Made by a program: the position numbers and the translations under genes. Below the pieces are notes generated by a model. That model did no database searches, was not told the DNA's origin, and saw only the letters and a program-made list of their open reading frames with translations. Positions 43,680 through 56,972 of a stretch of DNA of 64,000 nucleotides are shown here, one piece after another. Numbering within the stretch: position 1 is the stretch's first letter; the number at the start of each line of letters is the position of its first letter. The DNA is taken from positions 7,318,501 through 7,382,500 of the forward strand of contig OX637291.1 in NCBI GenBank assembly GCA_951799445.1. The letters are read 5' to 3'. The DNA comes from Pseudisothecium myosuroides (taxonomy: Eukaryota; Streptophyta; Bryopsida; Hypnales; Lembophyllaceae).

Positions 43680-43717
43680 TGAAGGGTTAAGAACACTCAA
43701 AGTTCAATGTTGAGGGT

Positions 43718-43965
43718 TGCTATTATGTGAGCATAAGAGCATGAGCCTATGAGCCTAGAAAACTATACACCTATGTTATAGGTGACTATATTATGAAAAC
43801 CTTCTACGAGTATAGTGTAACTATGTTATAGATACCTATATTATATGTGTTTATATTAGAAGCACCTTCATTGGTTGTAGGATATTTACTTATACATGTG
43901 CTCAAGGCTCACATGCTTGCATTTCCATACTCATGTGCTTTCATTTCCATGCTCATATACTAGCA
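43718..43965. mobile_element. 248-bp MITE, GCTAGTATATGAGCAT family
   Basis: The left end TGCTATTATGTGAGCATA and the right end (inward) TGCTAGTATATGAGCATG are inverted. It is related to the copy at 36619. Confidence 0.6.
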
Positions 43966-44644
43966 TCCTTGGGTCAATATTCATAATTTGATTTGAAAAA
44001 CATTTGAAATACCTTTTTCAACTTTGATTGTAATTATGAATTTTTATTATTATATCTTTGAAAATCTTGTATGAAAATTTTCTCACCAAAATTGTACAAA
44101 TCACACATTATAATATATATACTTGTTTTTATTTGCAAGCCTAAAAGGATGTAATGGTTGAAGAATATATTTGAAGAACATATCAAGTTGTTATATCTCA
44201 ATGATGCTAAAACTATATCACATTAACTCCATTTAGATATTACATGAATTAGTTATAAATTTCTTAAATTCAAAAGTGAAATCATTTTATGCTCTTTAGA
44301 TAAAAACTTGCTTTGCTATTTTTGTATCAAAAACTTTGTATGTAATTTATAAGTAAAATTTGCACTTCAATCCATTGTTCTAATAATAATAAACCTTGCA
44401 TCATCTACATCATTTATTATTGTACAAAAAATTATTTTCTTTCCATTGATATACTAATCATTCCTTTCTACAAGCTTCTAAATGATTGATTTGAAGTTAT
44501 GTAGATAAGAAAATGGATATTTTGATCTATTATGCACTTATTTTAAAGGAACTTTTGTACAATTTTTTTATGAAATAAGAATTTTTGCAATAAGGAAACA
44601 TTCATCCAATGTGAGCCATTATTGACAAAAATGAATTGAATTTA

Positions 44645-45410
44645 TCAATGAGTTTCAATATGCTTTGTAGACTTACAAAATTTGCCAAAGTTAATTGAGG
44701 AATTGGAAATTTTCAATAAATTTGGATATATTGTGGTACTAGCAATGAACCATGTATAAAATAAATTTTCAAAATTCTTAAAATAATTTTGACTTTTTAA
44801 ATTCAATCAGGTTTATTAGTGAATGAAATTTTTTAATACAAAGAAGACTTTTTCAAGATTCTTTAGTAAGTAAAATAAGAATTCCTTTTAGAATTTTGCG
44901 GTAGAACCTCATGAATTTTAAATTTTACCGAGTGAAATATTATTGACTGAAATATGACTCTAAATATTTAAATTATATTATAATTTACTCCAAAAATCTC
45001 CAATTTTTTTTATAAATTTTGAAAAGAATATAAAATATTTATACTTATATTTTATAAATTTTTAGAGACTTTTGGAATTTGGAGTGAAATATAGAAATAT
45101 TATTTTTTAGGGTTACTTAGATTTCAATCAGTAGTATTTTAAAATTCATGAAATTCTTACCAAAAAATTTCCAAAAGAATTCTCATTCTACTTATTGAAG
45201 AATTTTAAAGAAAATTTACTTGTTTTAAAAGTTTTTTCAATAATAAATTTGAATTAATAATTTTAAATGTCTAAAATTTTATTTTAAAATTTTGAAAAAT
45301 CATTGTATATAAGTGTTACTTGTACCTCAACGTGTCCAAAAAAAATCTAATTTCCCAATTAGTCATGGCAATATTTGATGTATATGAAAACTTATGAGAG
45401 TCATTGTACA
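44645..45410. mobile_element. Foldback element, copy 2
   Basis: Same family as 37440-38180. Shared segments include CTTATGAGAGTCATTG at the right end, AAATTTGAATTAA, GAATTCTCATTCTACTTATTG and TGACTGAAATATGA. The arms invert around about 45020 and are more diverged than in copy 1. It ends about 120 bases before the Tc1 element. Confidence 0.65.
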
Positions 45411-45529
45411 TTCTATTGTTCATTGACTTGCATGTTAGAGTGGATTTATAATGACAAACACTCCATTAGATTTGTGGTCTATTGAAATGAATCATGTATT
45501 TTCAATTCATTTCAAGCAATAATTTCATA

Positions 45530-47183
45530 CAGTGGCTAGCAGAAATAATTGTACAGTGGAAGCTTGTTCTAAGAATTTGCTACCATTCCTACATAATATA
45601 TCCAAAAATTGAAAGTAAAAGACTATAAGAGCATATAGTTGCAATAAACATATAGCACGACTTTTGAAGTTGAAATATGAACCCAAAAAATTTAGCTTAA
45701 TTCAAATATGCATCTAAGATGTACAATTCTTTTTGCAAAAACTGATAGCATTGTACATTACTTGTAGAAAATGAAAGTACAAGCTATAAAATGACTTTAC
45801 AACCCAAAGATGCAACTTCTAAGCATTCAAGCATTTACCTTGTGTAGCCACCTTTTGCTTTGTAAACATCAGCAGCTCTTTGAGACATAGAACATATCAA
45901 CTTCCTAACAACATCAACCTCAATATTATACCAAATTTCTTGTATCTTCTTCCATAAATCACTCTTGCTAGTAGGTTTCCTCTCAGACCTTCTCATGCGA
46001 TGACCTACTTCATTCCAAAGGCATTCTATAGGATTGACGTCAAGGGATTGCGGTGGGTGCCAAAAAAGCTTAAACTTTTGTGCAAGCAACCAATCTACAA
46101 CGTAATTTGCAGTATGTTTGGGATCATTGTCATGCTAGAAAATGAACCTCTCTTCCTCTAAACCTTGCATGTGTATAGTCTCCATAACTTCTGTCTCCAA
46201 AATCTCTCAATACACATATCTATCCATCTTCTCTTCAATCAAATGAAGCTTGCCAACTCCTTGCCAACTCATACATCTCCAAACCATTATACTTCCTCCC
46301 CCATGCTTAACTGTACATTGCACATGCTAGTCTAAGAGACCCTCTCCATTCTTTCGCCAACAATATTGACGTTTATTTTAGCCAAAAAGGTTAAATTTTG
46401 ACTTATCAGAGAAGATGACAAAACTCCAATCTTCCCAAGTGAAAGGATTGTTCTTCTTTGCCCATTGAAAACGACGTGCTTGATGCTTCTTTGTCAAAAG
46501 TGGCTTCTTGACCTTTACACGTGCTTGCAAGCCTTGCCTTTAAAGGCTCCTTTTAACCGTATCATCACTCAATTGCATGCCCTCAGACCTTAATTCTCTT
46601 CCTATTGCTGTAGCGATACTAGTACTTTGAAAGTTTAACCTTCTTACAATGTCACAATCATTGCACTCATCAAGAATTTGAGGTCTACCATGTGAAGTTT
46701 TATCTCTCAAACTCCCTTTCTCAACAGATCTTCGTACTATGTCACTACAAGTGCTTTCAGGGATGCCCAAAACTGTTGAAATTTCACCATAAGAGTTGCC
46801 TTGCTCATGCATCTCAAGAGTTGACTTTCTCTTACTTTCACATCTTCTAGGAGCCATAATGAATCACTTGGAACCTCTCTAAAACAATGAAATTTTTTGT
46901 AACACAAGAAAGCTTCAAAACAATACTTGCATTGAGAAGATAGTGGTATGCACAACTTGTATGCATAACTTGTATGCATATTAAGTTGTACACATCACTT
47001 CAAGATATTTTATAATCTAGATCTTCTAAGTGGATCATTTTGAAGGAAATGATGCTAATTACATGCCATGTGGTTTTCTTGATAAATGTAGTGAAAAAAA
47101 TCTTTGACAGCTTGACTTTTTAACCACTGCTTGAGCTATTTCGGGAATACACCTTGCTGTCCAAATACTTCTGCTAGCCACTA
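45530..47183 (-). mobile_element. Tc1-family DNA transposon, full length (1654 bp)
   Basis: The left terminus CAGTGGCTAGCAGAAATAAT and the right terminus (inward) TAGTGGCTAGCAGAAGTATT match at 23 of 27 bases. TA lies immediately outside at 45528-45529 and 47184-47185. It encloses one transposase on the minus strand. The structure is complete but coding capacity is lost. Confidence 0.93.
45835..46857 (-). pseudogene. Tc1 transposase (DD34E) with five in-frame stops
   Basis: Tc1 transposases cut and rejoin element ends at TA sites. The frame runs 340 codons from ATG 46857 to TAA 45835 with no frameshift, the normal length for the family. It has an N-terminal helix-turn-helix (residues about 8-45, YGEISTVLGIPESTCSDIVR), then the hinge SHGRPQ, then the catalytic core: D151 in VIFSDKSKF, D243 in HDNDPKHT and E278 in LDVNPIECLW. 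There are 34 residues between D243 and E278. Stops stand at codons 106, 160, 177, 217 and 241, so no functional enzyme can be made. Their scarcity, and the lack of indels, suggest moderate age. Confidence 0.92.
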
Positions 47184-47185
47184 TA

Positions 47186-48299
47186 TATCCAACTCGTTGT
47201 TTTTGATGGATACAAATATTAAATATTCTTAGAGATAATTTAGATTTGTTCAAGTCTTATTTAGGTAGAAATACTGAACAATCTTTTTTTACATTGGAAT
47301 TTTTGGAGCTAACATCTAATTTAATATTTTCTTAATTCAATGGTATAAATGTAAAATTGAAGTTCTTTCTTTTCATATTTTTTTAGTACTTTTTAGCAAA
47401 AAAATAATGTATGGAAATTTGAAATTGAACACAAGGGTTAAGTGTTGCCAACATAAACTTTTCTCTTACAATAATTCCACATTGCCTTCACAAAAAGTAA
47501 TCTCAAAACAAATCTATTAAAAGATGTTTGTTTTTCACTTCTATTGGTTGTTCAAGTATGAATCCATAACCTTTTAGAAAAAATACATTTCAAATTTGAA
47601 AAATTTAATATTTCATAGTATTAAAGCATCCTTCACCCCCAAGACCTTTAGGAATTTATGCTTGCAATGATGAAGCTACTACAACATTAATGACTGACAT
47701 ATTGTAGGAATACACTTGAAAATACTCAAGGGTAGAAAGTCAATTTCTATTTGTTAACCAATTTTCAAGAAATGATCTAATTGAATGTAGAAAGGTGGAT
47801 TGGTTGCATTACTTAAAAGAATTTAATAACAATAAAAAATGATTGATTACAATGAGATCTAAAATTCAATAATATCAATAAATATACATATATTTTTGAA
47901 TATTTTATTGAGGTGATCACTTTAAAAAGTAGAAAATTTGATGGACATTTGAATCAAATGTATAAAGGAAGGCCTCACTTTGGGGCCTTCTAAGATGAAG
48001 CCTCTTGTTAGCAAACAACCAACGACATATTGTGTCAAGCACTGTAATTTACATCCCAAAGTATCATGCATTGCAAGATGTAAAATAGATGGAACCTAGC
48101 ATTGTCAACAACAAAAGGCAATTGTGTTGCATAAACAACACTCTTTTCTATAGCCTACTAGAGTCAATGCTTAACATAGATTTATAGTTGTTAAAAATTT
48201 AATCCTCCATTAATTTCTTGGAGTACTAAAATTGATGAAAAAATTGAAGATTAGTCATGAGTGAGACTGGAAAGAAAAGTGTAGTTTTCCATGGTCAAC
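47186..48299. other. AT-rich intergenic, no gene seen
   Basis: A small hairpin (AAGGCCTCACTTTGGGGCCTT) at about 47971. Otherwise nothing supportable. Confidence 0.45.
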
Positions 48300-48442
48300 T
48301 ATGATTTTATCAAATATAGTGTTTAATATATTTGCAAAGTACAAAATATAAATAGCAATAGCAAAGTTTTTTTTCTACCCAAAAATATTGTCCAAAGTTG
48401 GGCAACAACTACAAAATGGTCACTCAAGCGCTTGGAAGTTAA
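48300..48442. mobile_element. Truncated right end of the 548-bp TTAA subfamily
   Basis: The last 140 bases end AAGCGCTTGGAAGTTAA and match the right end of 28961-29508, including the CCCAAAAAT and AAAATGGTC segments. No left end is found. The start coordinate is approximate. Confidence 0.5.
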
Positions 48443-49026
48443 CTTGTACTTTGTGTGGCAATTGGTAGGCATTTATTTTCTTTTAAATGTAGATTGAAGT
48501 GAACAATTGAGGGTATAGCTACCTTCAAGATAATTATTCATTCTAATATGAAAAATTAATAAAAAAAATTGCTCATATTATGTGTAATTTTATCCACGAG
48601 ATTTTTTTTTCATATCAAAACAATAATAACCTTTCCATCCATGTAAAACATATAAAGTGCAATTTTTTCGTAACCTTTTTATTCAAGATGAAGAAATGAG
48701 TGAAAATTTGTATAAGGAGAGTTTCTATTCTTGTAAATTTTAGAATTTAAATATAGCAAAAAAATCTTGTTTTTATTTAATTTGGTTGTATATGAACCTA
48801 AAAGTTCAATTTTCATTTCAGAACTCTTGATACAATATTGGTAAGATGAGCAAATTTGTTTGGATAGCAAATACGTATTGATTATATTATTATATTCTAC
48901 AAACTTCTTTCTTAGCAATTCATTATTATTATAGCAATAAATTTTTTTAGTTTCTTAAATTTGAAGGGAAATTCATTGTCATAGCTCCAAATTTTCTTCC
49001 ATTTTGACATAATTTCATCCACATAA

Positions 49027-50031
49027 GGGTGATTGCAAGAAAGACCGACCGATTTTGTCATACATTGGCAAAACTGGTTTGTCTTCTGCTATAACTTTTG
49101 AATTATGAATCCAATGCCAAAAATAGAAAAAAAACTTGTTCAGATGACTTGAATATCATTGCATCCCTTATTTTTCAAAATTAAAAAAAAATCATTTAAT
49201 ATTTAAAATTCAATTTCTCTAATTTGTCACACTTTCAAGTTTAGGGATTTTGGATACTAATGAGTGGTTCAAATTAATGATTTTCAATTGAAATTTATGT
49301 GGTTCATTCTTCTAATAGGCAAACATATTCCTACCAAAGGGCATCTAAAAATACATTATTTTATGTCCTCTACATTTGTGCAAAGAGGCCTCCCTTGCGC
49401 GCGCACTTGTAAACAATAGAAATGGTTTTGACCTCATTTTTTGGGTTGAAACTCATCACTAGGAAGTCCTCCCAAATGGCCAAAATTCTTGAACATAGAA
49501 TTTGTCCCCAAAAATACATACTTTGACGTATTAATTTGTAATAAATAGGAAAAAAAATTATTAAAAAAACTAAAACTAAACCATTTGGGAGGACTTCCTA
49601 GTGATGAGTTTCAACCAAAAAAATGAGGTCAAAACCATCTCTATTGTTCACAAGTGCGCGCGCAAGGGAGGCCTCTTTGCACAAACATAAACGACATAAA
49701 ATAATGTATTTTTAGATGCCCTTTGGTAGGAATATGTCTGCCTACTAGAGGAATGAACCGCAAAAATTTCAACTAAAAATCATTAAATTCAGCCGCTCAT
49801 TAGTATTCAAAACCCCTAAATTTGAAAGTGTGACAAATTAGAGAAATTGAATTTAATTATTAAATGATTTTCTTAAAATTTTGAAAAATAAAGGATACAA
49901 TAACATTCAAGATATCTATAAATTTTTGTTTTTGTTTTTGGCATAATGTTTATAATTCAAAAGTTATAGCAGAGGACAACTTGTTCTACTAAAGTGTGAC
50001 AAATAACGGTCGGTCTTTCTTGCAATCACCC
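49027..50031. mobile_element. 1005-bp foldback transposon (near-perfect palindrome)
   Basis: The left arm 49027-49479 and right arm 49581-50031 are inverted copies (about 450 bases each) around a 101-base loop. Termini are GGGTGATTGCAAGAAAGACC on both sides. ATAA flanks the element at 49023-49026 and 50032-50035, a 4-base target duplication. There is no coding frame. A half copy lies at 7231-7780. The arms are similar enough that a transcript would fold into a very long hairpin. Confidence 0.92.
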
Positions 50032-50035
50032 ATAA

Positions 50036-51959
50036 CCATTTTTTATCTACTTGTAATTTTAATGGTTATTACACAAGTTATTCAATAATATGACTTGTAA
50101 TAATAACATTAATTTGCAGTAATTTTAGAATCATGCAAATTTGTAAGGCATGTTAATATGATAATTCACAATATTTAGATGAAATCAATATAGTGTGGCC
50201 TACAGTATTTTCATACTAATTGAATAGAGTGATTTCATCCAATTTTCATCATAATGTTATTTGCATTTATATGTCCTCATCCATTTTTGTATACTTTTAG
50301 TCAAATTTCATCTAAATCTTCACATCAAGTTGACTACATTCACTCATAATTTATACAATTAGTGTATGAAATCTCTACTATTCAAACTCTTAAGCTTATT
50401 GAATTGTGTATGTTTTTACGCTCTAAAATTTATTTACAAAAAGCTAAGTTATTATTAGCTACTCAAACATCAAAATTTGTTTAGGAATGTTAGGTCATCT
50501 GCAAACAAAACTTTACTCCCTAAAAAAATTAGAAAAGCAGTGGAGTCTTCAAAATGTGCAAAACTCCATATTTGACAAGGAAAATGCCCATATTAGATAT
50601 CAACATTATCTAAAATTAGTTGTGCCTTGCATCGATGCAAATTATCCAATTTTTTTGGGAAAAAAACATCAAGGCTATAAGATGTATTTTATAGCCATTA
50701 TACATGCATGCATTTGTATTTTTGGTCAAATGTATTATAATTCATTAAAGCAAATGAGGTTAAATAGAAGTAAATTCAAATACTAGGACATGACTACATA
50801 TATTGGTCAAGGTTGCAATCATTGTACATTTTGTTAACTTACGTGCTAATTAGTTCCATTGCTAACTCTAGTCCTTGTCCTCATGTTGTACAAAGAACAA
50901 AATGTCATTTTCCAATGAATGAAGTAAAAACAAAAGGGAATTACGGATTCTACAATTGAAGAATGAATGTAGCCTCTAAGTGCTACAAGGTCATTACTCC
51001 TGCGCATGATCTTATATGTACTGTACATACCATTGGCCTTCCTCAAACAAAAAGTATGGTGATTTCAAACCTAATAGTATAGAAATAATTTACTACATTT
51101 TTACTTGTTTATTACAAAAGCAAAAGCCTGGCCACCGCTTCAACTAATTTGTTTATGCAATTCAAAAATTGGCAAGTGATTTGGAATTTCCTATGCTAGT
51201 CCACGCCTTGACAAAGTAATAGTATACGTGAAATTGCACCATTTTTGTCTATTTTGAATCCAACATTTTCTTAAAAAAAAAATTAATGCAACACTCTCAT
51301 TGGTCCTTTATAAGTTTATGAAAAAATTAATTGAATTGGAGCTTTTTTGCACCTTTGAATACATCTTTGTATCTTCAAATGCGTTATCTATACTAAGAGG
51401 GCAAATGTATTCAACTCTCTTTTGAAGTTAAATGTTCATAACTTTTATACACAATTTGAAAATATTATACAACATTGTCAACAGGGCTGATCCATTCTCC
51501 CTTGGAAGAAGAATAATTCCTCCCTGAATGCCTCGGAGGAAGTTTAGTTATAATTTAAACAATACTATTGGCGCTTCCAGGGTACGGTATAGACAGGAGG
51601 GAAGCAAACTATTGACTAGATGTACAAAGTCAACAATGTAATGGGTACAAACTGCAACTTGGCAACTTCAAACTAATTACAACAACTGGCTATACTATAG
51701 CTATTCGATAGTATGTACTACAACGCTGGAGGGCTCCACATTTTGTGAGGAGCAAAAGGGACCCCCTAGCGTTGGTTAACAATGTTATGTTACACACGGA
51801 GGTGTGTTGAATCCCCTTTCAAACCAAAATGAAGATCCCAAACAATTTTCGATCAATCAAATCAATCTAATGATATGAACCACGCTCAATGCAAACTGTG
51901 TCGGAGTCTTCAAGTCCATCACCAATGGCCCTCCGTCTGAGCGCCCTATACTCAAATAC
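50036..51959. other. Intergenic, no gene seen
   Basis: AT-rich to about 51480, then more balanced composition leading into the VAP promoter region. The 99-codon open frame at 50487-50786 has no recognisable motif and is not called. Confidence 0.45.
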
Positions 51960-52849
51960 TGACACCCAAACCTCAAGTACAGTCCGCTGACGCGATGGAG
52001 TGGCTGCACCACCAAATGCCTACTGTAGACACCGGTTCATTTACCGTTCTCCGGTGGAGACCCCAACCCTCCACTCCAATCCCGGCCCCGTCGTCTCTTC
52101 CGAACGGAAGCCCCCGCCCCGCCCTGGGAGTCAGCCATGGCGTGCTGCTACGCCCTCTTTTTTCCCCCAGGGCGCTGCTTCACGACTTTTGCAGCCTGGC
52201 CATAGCAAGGGCCCGCCATAGCCGACGCATATTCTCAACCTGGCAGCAGCAAGGAGGCTAGCTGCGCTGCTGCTGCTGCTGCTAACGTCGTTCAACTGCT
52301 ATTTTCCACCTACTTGTTGTTTTTCGTCGACTCTCTCTCCATGCTTCACATGTGCCTTGCGAGCCCCGTCTCTTTGAGTGCTAGCTTAAGCATCATCAGC
52401 ATCATCACCAACATCATCATCGTGCTTACCTTGCCTCATCATTGCTGCTGCTTGCTCCTACCTCTTCATTTAGCTCCCTGAGGACGAAGCGGACGAAGAA
52501 GCGGACGATGATGGCGAACTGTACTACCGCACAGCAGCAGCAAGGAGACGTTGCGCGCGTTCTTGTTCTTGTTCTTGTTCCTCGTGTCTTGTTTCTTGCG
52601 GAGCTCGGTCGGTGACTTTATTTAGTTTCGTGTGTGTGTGCTGATTGGTGATGAGTGCGCCTTGGTCATGAGTGGGAGGATAGGGTATGTTGTATTTGAT
52701 ACGGTATGCGGGAGAGGGGAAGGGTTTGAAGGGAGGCGATTAGGACTGCGGTGGAGACCGTGTAGGATGCATCGGTAAGGGGGTAAGGATAGGTTAGAGT
52801 GCGTGTTTTTTGTTGTTTGAGGAGGAGGAGGTTAGAGAGCTGGAAGAAG
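51960..52849 (+). promoter_or_regulatory. GC-rich upstream region and leader of the VAP gene
   Basis: Clearly G+C-richer than the surroundings, with simple repeats: GCT units at about 52262-52284, CATCAT units at about 52390-52425, GTTCTT units at about 52559-52580. Open frames at 51995-52261 may be upstream ORFs or chance. The transcription start is not placed. Confidence 0.5.
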
Positions 52850-55800
52850 ATGAATATGGATATGGAGGCCGCGGAGAAGAAAAGGTCGCCGCAAGCGTGG
52901 AAGCTGAGGTTGCCTTGGGAGCAGCAGAAACAGGCGGAGATACAGCGGAGCGCTTTCATTCAAAGTCAGGAGAACGCGAGAGCTAGCACTTCCTCGGTGT
53001 CGACCATTGCGCGAGCGTTTATGATCAGCCGACGACGTCTGCGGCTTGATCCTGATAAGAAATTGCACTTTCTATGTAAGTTTGTCCACGGTGCTTCCTG
53101 TCTCTGCAATTTTGAACTAGGATCTGGACCTTGGCGCTCTGTCCAATTCTCGACCCTTAGGAGGCTTTCAAATTCGTATAAGTGGAGACGGAGAGCTTAG
53201 TACCAGCGAGAATAATTATTTGCACGGAGTTATGGTAAAAGAGCTGGACATATTATAGCTTTGCTCAACAGGTTATGTGACAGATTGTCGCCATGGTTTA
53301 GTGCAACAGGCCGATGATAGCTTGTGGTTAATGTTAAGTGTCAAAAAATACTGATTTGATTATTCATAATTTGTAAGGAAAATTGATCGTAGTGATTCAG
53401 CTTGAGAAATCTGCGCACTGGATTGCTACCTCGAAATCACATGAAAATGTCTAAGAGGATTCTTCTTCTGGCTACAGTAGTTGACTTTCAGGCAATGGCA
53501 TAGATGTCCACCTGTAATAGTTTTGATTAGGGACTTCGTTGTTTGGTTCTGGAGAATGGTATGCTCATGTAAGCTATTTTGGTTTCTTGACAATCTCTGC
53601 AGACGAACCAGGCAAACAAGTCTCAAGTGCAATCAAGATTAAGAATGTCAGTCGCTCGCATGTTGCTTTCAAGGTGAGCAGTGCTTTCCCACTTTTCGTT
53701 CTAGCTTAGCTTCGTTGGATTAGAGGAGTGTTGTCATTGTGTACTGCTGTTTTGAAATGACTTTACATTCTCTCTCTAGAGTTTACCGGTAGGGAGTCTG
53801 TAGTTATTGTCTTCTCTGATGTAACTGCAGCAATTGAATTCACCATAGTGCCGATTTCACCATCACTATTCGGCGTCCTGGATTGTCTTGGAAAGTTCAT
53901 TATCTTCTCAGTGCAAAAGACCAGAGCGTCAGAATATATCTAAAATATTACACAGGTTTTAGATTTGTTGTAAAAGAATGCATTAATTGCCTTCGAATCA
54001 ACTATCATTCTCTTGAGTGCGTAGCCTTAGGTCTGAACTTGAAACCGTGGGAATCACAATGAAAATAAAACACCCTGATTCTAACCAAGTAGAGAAATTG
54101 GACTTCTTTCGTTAATCTTATTGCAGTTCCAAACGACAGCTCCAAAAAGCTGCTTCATGCGTCCACCTAGTGGTGTGCTCGCACCGAATGCGACCATTAT
54201 GGCCACAGGTACAGTGGTTGTCCTGCGTTATTACTAAGTTCTTGAGGATTGATGTTTGGAAACAGGTGAATTTGCAGCTTTTATGTGTTTATGATGTCCT
54301 TAAATTGTATTACTAACGAAGTCAAAATTGACACTGCAGTTGTGAAATTCTTGGAACCACCTGAGCGTGAGCGTCCTCAGGAGAAAAAGACCAAAGATAA
54401 GTTCAAAATAGTCAGCTTGTCAGTGCAGCCAGGAGTTGACTTCACCCCAGAACTGGTGAGTATGGGATTCACGAAATCGTCAAATTTAGCGAGTTCAGCT
54501 TTTTTTGTAGCCTCCTAACCTGAATCAATTAAGGGAATCTCGGAAAGCTGTCTAGGTCTTTTATTGAACTTCTCTAATTTGATGAAACCCCTGGGGACAT
54601 ACCCCTAGTAAGTCTTGAGCGCTATATCACGTAGTTTTTTTGAAAATGGTCAGTTGTGCATATTGGATGCACAAAAGGTCCCCATTTTACTCCAGGCCTT
54701 TCTGTTTATTGAGATTCAATTTTCATCTTCTGAGGGGCTTGTCAGGTCCTAGAGTGATCCGACTGTTGGTCTTAACTGATTGGTAATGTGCTGTCCACCT
54801 TTCGCAGTTTGAGGATCAGAAGGAGTTGGTTACCGTCGAGCGCATCCTTCAAGTGGTCTTCATTGATCCACAAAAAGCATCCCCTGTGAGTGCTGTCCAT
54901 CCGTCTGAAGTTTTGCCAGTTGATGTTTACTCCCTGGCAAACTAAAAAGATTTATGTTTCAATTTTATTCTGTCAAGATGTGGAGTAGTTTTCTCGACTT
55001 GGTACTCGGAGGAGTATTTCTTGAGTGCGATCTTGCTATTTGTAGCTCTATACAAACAGAATTCGGAGTTCTCTTATTTTAGGCAGCGATTAGAGCTTAG
55101 TGGCGGGGATGTGAAGCAATTACATGCGTTGGATTAAGACGATGCGAGTAGCATGCAATGTCTTTAATTTCAATGGTCAACGATCTTACCTATAAAGACC
55201 GATCTTCTGAATTGTTTATTGGGACCTCCTACCTACATTTCGACTAAGTGTCCTCTTTATTACTTGATGCTTAAAATAGGAGGAATTGAATAGGTTGCAA
55301 AAGCGCCTCGCCGAAGCTGACGCTGCTGAAGCAGCCCGCAAAAAGCCTGCAGAAATGATCCCCAAGGGTACCATGGTTGTGGAGGGTCTTGTGATTGATG
55401 AATGGGTAAGTCAAGTTTCATCTTTGAAGTTACAAATCAGCGCTATGTCTCAACGTCAGTGTCTAGCTTTATGAAGGACCCATTTAATTGATGACTGTTG
55501 TAGGCTGATCTTTCTGAGCTGTTCATGGGCTTTTACAATATGGGTCAAATTATCGGTATCTTGCTTCGTTGTTCTTCCAGATAGATCTTCTTGGAATGTC
55601 CTTTGATTTTGCTTATTTTAAGCTCGTGTTCCTTGGTACTCATCATTTGCTTATTGAGATAATAATGATATTAATGAACGCTATTCTTTGGATTCAAAAG
55701 CAATGTTTTAAAGATTACAACGAATGTAAATGTAAGATTTACTTGTTTTGGGCTCTCATGAATGGTCAAGCTGCTTTAACTATTCATCCCAGCGTTTCTA

Positions 55801-55891
55801 ACTATTATTGTCCTTCATTGTTGGCTTGCAGAAACAGCGCCGAGAAAATTACCTTGCGCAGCAACAAGGCGGAAGTGGAGAATCTTTATGA
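52850..55891 (+). CDS. VAP4-like MSP-domain protein
   Basis: VAP proteins bind FFAT-type motifs at membrane contact sites. Seven exons: 52850-53075, 53603-53673, 54127-54208, 54340-54455, 54808-54885, 55280-55405 and 55832-55891. All are GT-AG, and the phases join into 252 codons plus stop. The start is the ATG at 52850; the upstream in-frame codon is a GTG. The N-terminus (about 1-60) is charged and low-complexity, followed by RRRLRLDPDKKLHFLYEPGK, which opens the MSP domain. Core MSP residues follow: KIKNVSRSHVAFKFQTTAPK and CFMRPPSGVLAP, through FKIVSLSVQPGVDFTPELF to about residue 190. The C-terminal part is helical and charged (EELNRLQKRLAEADAAEAAR), then VVEGLVIDEW and a short tail ending GSGESL. 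There is no C-terminal transmembrane segment, as in plant VAP4-1/4-2-type proteins and unlike VAP27-1, so ER attachment would need a partner. Confidence 0.93.
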
Positions 55892-56972
55892 CTACTGGCG
55901 ACTGACTAGTGGGTCTATATGTGCAGTCACAAAAGGATAAAAGTTGATACTTGACAACCCGATCTGGGTTTTAGACTATTGGCCGAGTTGGTATGCAGTT
56001 ATCTTCTTTGAGGAGAATTTGTTCGCTTCAATTAGTACTATATTTTTCCTGATTCTCATTGTATGCCAGTGCTGACGCCAGTGCTTCATTGTACTTATCT
56101 TTGAGATAGATTTTTGTCGAGTAAATGCCTTTTGGACAGCCTTGGTCCTTAACAGGTTGTGCAACGGGGACATTCCACCATTCAGTCTTGTAAAGTAGGA
56201 TCAGGAGTTCCGGAGCAGATTTCTCTGACTGACATGGTCTTATGCCGTGAGCTCTGAATTTTTTTATTTTAAGCAAATTGTGGCTAAACTTCCGTGAAGT
56301 CCAAAATTCGCGTTTGAATATTTTAGGTAGATGTTATGAGAAAGCAAAATCCGATTTCAATTGTTTTCTTCATTTCACTGTTTTCAAAACTTTGAAAATC
56401 ATGTCTGATTAATTAATTAATTAGTAAGGCATGTGTCGGGGTTCACTCTTTCAACTCATTTGACGTTATGTCCTCTTCCCCGTGGAAGGCAACACATTTT
56501 CTTGGTTTCAGTCCGGGAGTTCACGGCAAATGCTTCTTAGTTGTACTCGCTTCGTCTCACGGTACTAGACTTTTTTGGTAGTAGTGAAAGCTTTAAGGAA
56601 TTGACAACAATTTTTTAATGCATATTATGTTTAGATGATTCTATAATAAATGTGCAATGTGTCAACTCAAGTGCAAAACAAGTGAACATGGTTGCAATAG
56701 AAACAAAGTACTACACATATAGATAGGCTTTATAGAGAGTAAAGATTTCTTGTTCAACTACCTTATGTTTACATCTACCCAAGAATAGCTTGGGATTCAA
56801 TAAATTCAATGAAAGTTCAATGCCTTTTGCTTTTTGACTTGGTCAATTTCAAACTGCTATAAAAAAATTCAATTTCTAGAATTTTTTGATATGTTAAGTG
56901 GATAATAAACTATGCTTCATTTCTACATAATGCCAAAAACTAAAGAAATCATCTTCAAATCCTAAAATCATA
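55892..56972. other. VAP 3' flank, no further gene seen
   Basis: Probable 3' untranslated region in the first few hundred bases, then AT-rich spacer. Minus-strand open frames at 55976-56276 have no recognisable content. Confidence 0.45.

Noticed and set aside
50487..50786. 99-codon open frame
   Set aside because: No family resemblance, AT-driven composition, and no splice or neighbour support.
51995..52261. Possible small gene in the GC-rich leader upstream of VAP
   Set aside because: Proline- and serine-rich translation expected of GC-rich leader DNA; more likely an upstream ORF or chance.
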